Assembly (NCBI RefSeq): GCF_900406815.1
Contig: NZ_OVCN01000015.1
Span: 35,756 to 99,755 of the forward strand
Origin: Acinetobacter haemolyticus
GTDB taxonomy: Bacteria; Pseudomonadota; Gammaproteobacteria; Pseudomonadales; Moraxellaceae
Length of the DNA: 64,000 nucleotides
Direction: 5' to 3'
Both the position numbers and the translations under genes were made by a program. Of this stretch, positions 63,609-64,000 are shown in pieces (within the stretch, counting starts at the first letter, position 1; each line of letters starts with the position of its first letter). Under the pieces are notes generated by a model. That model searched no databases, was not told where the DNA came from, and was given only the letters and a program-made list of their open reading frames with translations.

Positions 63609-63902
63609 TTATGGTGTTTTCAACTGTGTAACATTGATCAACGTTGTCTTAGGAAACTGTCCGCTAAACTCCAGATTAAACTCAAACTCACATTCACACG
63701 GCACAGGCAGATTTTTAAAACGCTCATAGTTCACTGAGCCAGCCATCTTCTGAATGATGCCTTTAGTACCGTGACCATTCTTAACTGGCGTCTGCACATA
63801 AAAGTTTGTGCTGTCATAATCAATGTTTTTACCAGTTTTAGGGTCAACGAATGTTCCTTTGCTTGGATCAACACCTGTTACTAGAAATACTTGTTTATTC
63901 AT
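63609..63902 (-). CDS. Small basic protein, possible inovirus ssDNA-binding (gpV-like) protein
   Basis: A protein of 97 residues: NKQVFLVTGVDPSKGTFVDP, TNFYVQTPVKNGHGTKGI, PVPCECEFEFNLEFSGQFPK. The alternating beta pattern and size resemble filamentous-phage single-strand-binding proteins, but no family motif is decisive. AGAGGTG lies before the ATG. It is 24 bp inside the dif site and directly downstream of another leftward gene, as in inovirus replication modules. Confidence 0.45.
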   Translation of the reverse strand: MNKQVFLVTGVDPSKGTFVDPKTGKNIDYDSTNFYVQTPVKNGHGTKGIIQKMAGSVNYERFKNLPVPCECEFEFNLEFSGQFPKTTLINVTQLKTP

Positions 63903-63918
63903 GGTTTAAACACCTCTG

Positions 63919-64000
63919 TTATGAAACTAAACGCAACTTCGGTTGCGGACGGAAATCGAAACTTGATACAGGCTCTTCGTACCAGTCAGGTACTTGCTTG
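63919..64000 (-). CDS. C-terminal end of a leftward gene, possibly phage replication initiator
   Basis: The last 26 codons of a frame that enters from the right edge, ending FRPQPKLRLVS then TAA at 63921-63919. It is 16 bp from the start of the 97-residue gene, so the two are likely in one operon. In inoviruses the replication initiator precedes gpV, which is the reason for the tentative call. Too little is visible to confirm. Confidence 0.35.
   Translation of the reverse strand, partial: KQVPDWYEEPVSSFDFRPQPKLRLVS

Noticed and set aside
1..64000. CRISPR arrays, tRNA/rRNA genes and transposase genes
   Set aside because: No regularly spaced direct repeats, no tRNA-like cloverleaf or CCA end, and no DDE transposase motif was seen; the structured repeats near 63.5 kb are inverted, not direct.

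Overview
The window looks like the chromosome of an Acinetobacter species. It is AT-rich, the genes have compact AAGGA-type ribosome sites, it carries DcaP-type porins and a dca dicarboxylate cluster, and a 28-bp dif site close to the right end matches the gammaproteobacterial consensus. The genus call is inference; no rRNA or tRNA gene was seen.

Layout. 1-3531: the end of a haem oxygenase gene, a DUF454 gene, then a Fur-box-preceded DUF3649/PepSY/DUF3325 iron-associated operon. 3606-13475: nine enzyme genes plus a MerR-family regulator. Six promoters in this block share TTGAC(A/C), a 19-bp spacer with a TTAAAG-N4-CTTTAA-like dyad, and a -10 box. That is the architecture MerR proteins activate, so the block looks like one uncharacterised regulon. 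Its enzymes (quinone reductase, aldehyde dehydrogenase, OYE, DJ-1/PfpI, enoyl-reductase-like) suggest electrophile or carbonyl handling. This is the best candidate for an undescribed system here.

13549-35497: glutaryl-CoA dehydrogenase and a class III CoA-transferase; two paralogous IclR regulators; the divergent dca-type beta-oxidation set (thiolase, hydroxyacyl-CoA dehydrogenase and enoyl-CoA hydratase leftward; acyl-CoA dehydrogenase, MFS transporter, CoA-transferase A/B and porin rightward); then further beta-oxidation, hydroxyacid and transport genes. Palindromes of the form ATTTYGYA-N-TRYRAAAT recur in front of most of these transcription units and are probable IclR operators.

35588-57174: a 1160-residue indolepyruvate ferredoxin oxidoreductase-family protein with a LysR neighbour, and the leucine/isovalerate pathway (isovaleryl-CoA dehydrogenase, methylcrotonyl-CoA carboxylase, methylglutaconyl-CoA hydratase, HMG-CoA lyase) under a divergent TetR gene. 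An acyl-CoA synthetase, a methyltransferase and a second porin/MFS pair follow. Last come acetoacetate CoA-transferase and thiolase, which would turn the acetoacetate from HMG-CoA cleavage into acetyl-CoA.

57353-64000: a SRPBCC protein, a TonB-dependent siderophore receptor, a DUF1826-like protein, a HipA/HipB module in toxin-first order with three 18-bp operators spaced exactly 41 bp apart, an orphan protein, the dif site, and then leftward genes that look like the end of a filamentous-phage (inovirus) prophage running off the right edge.
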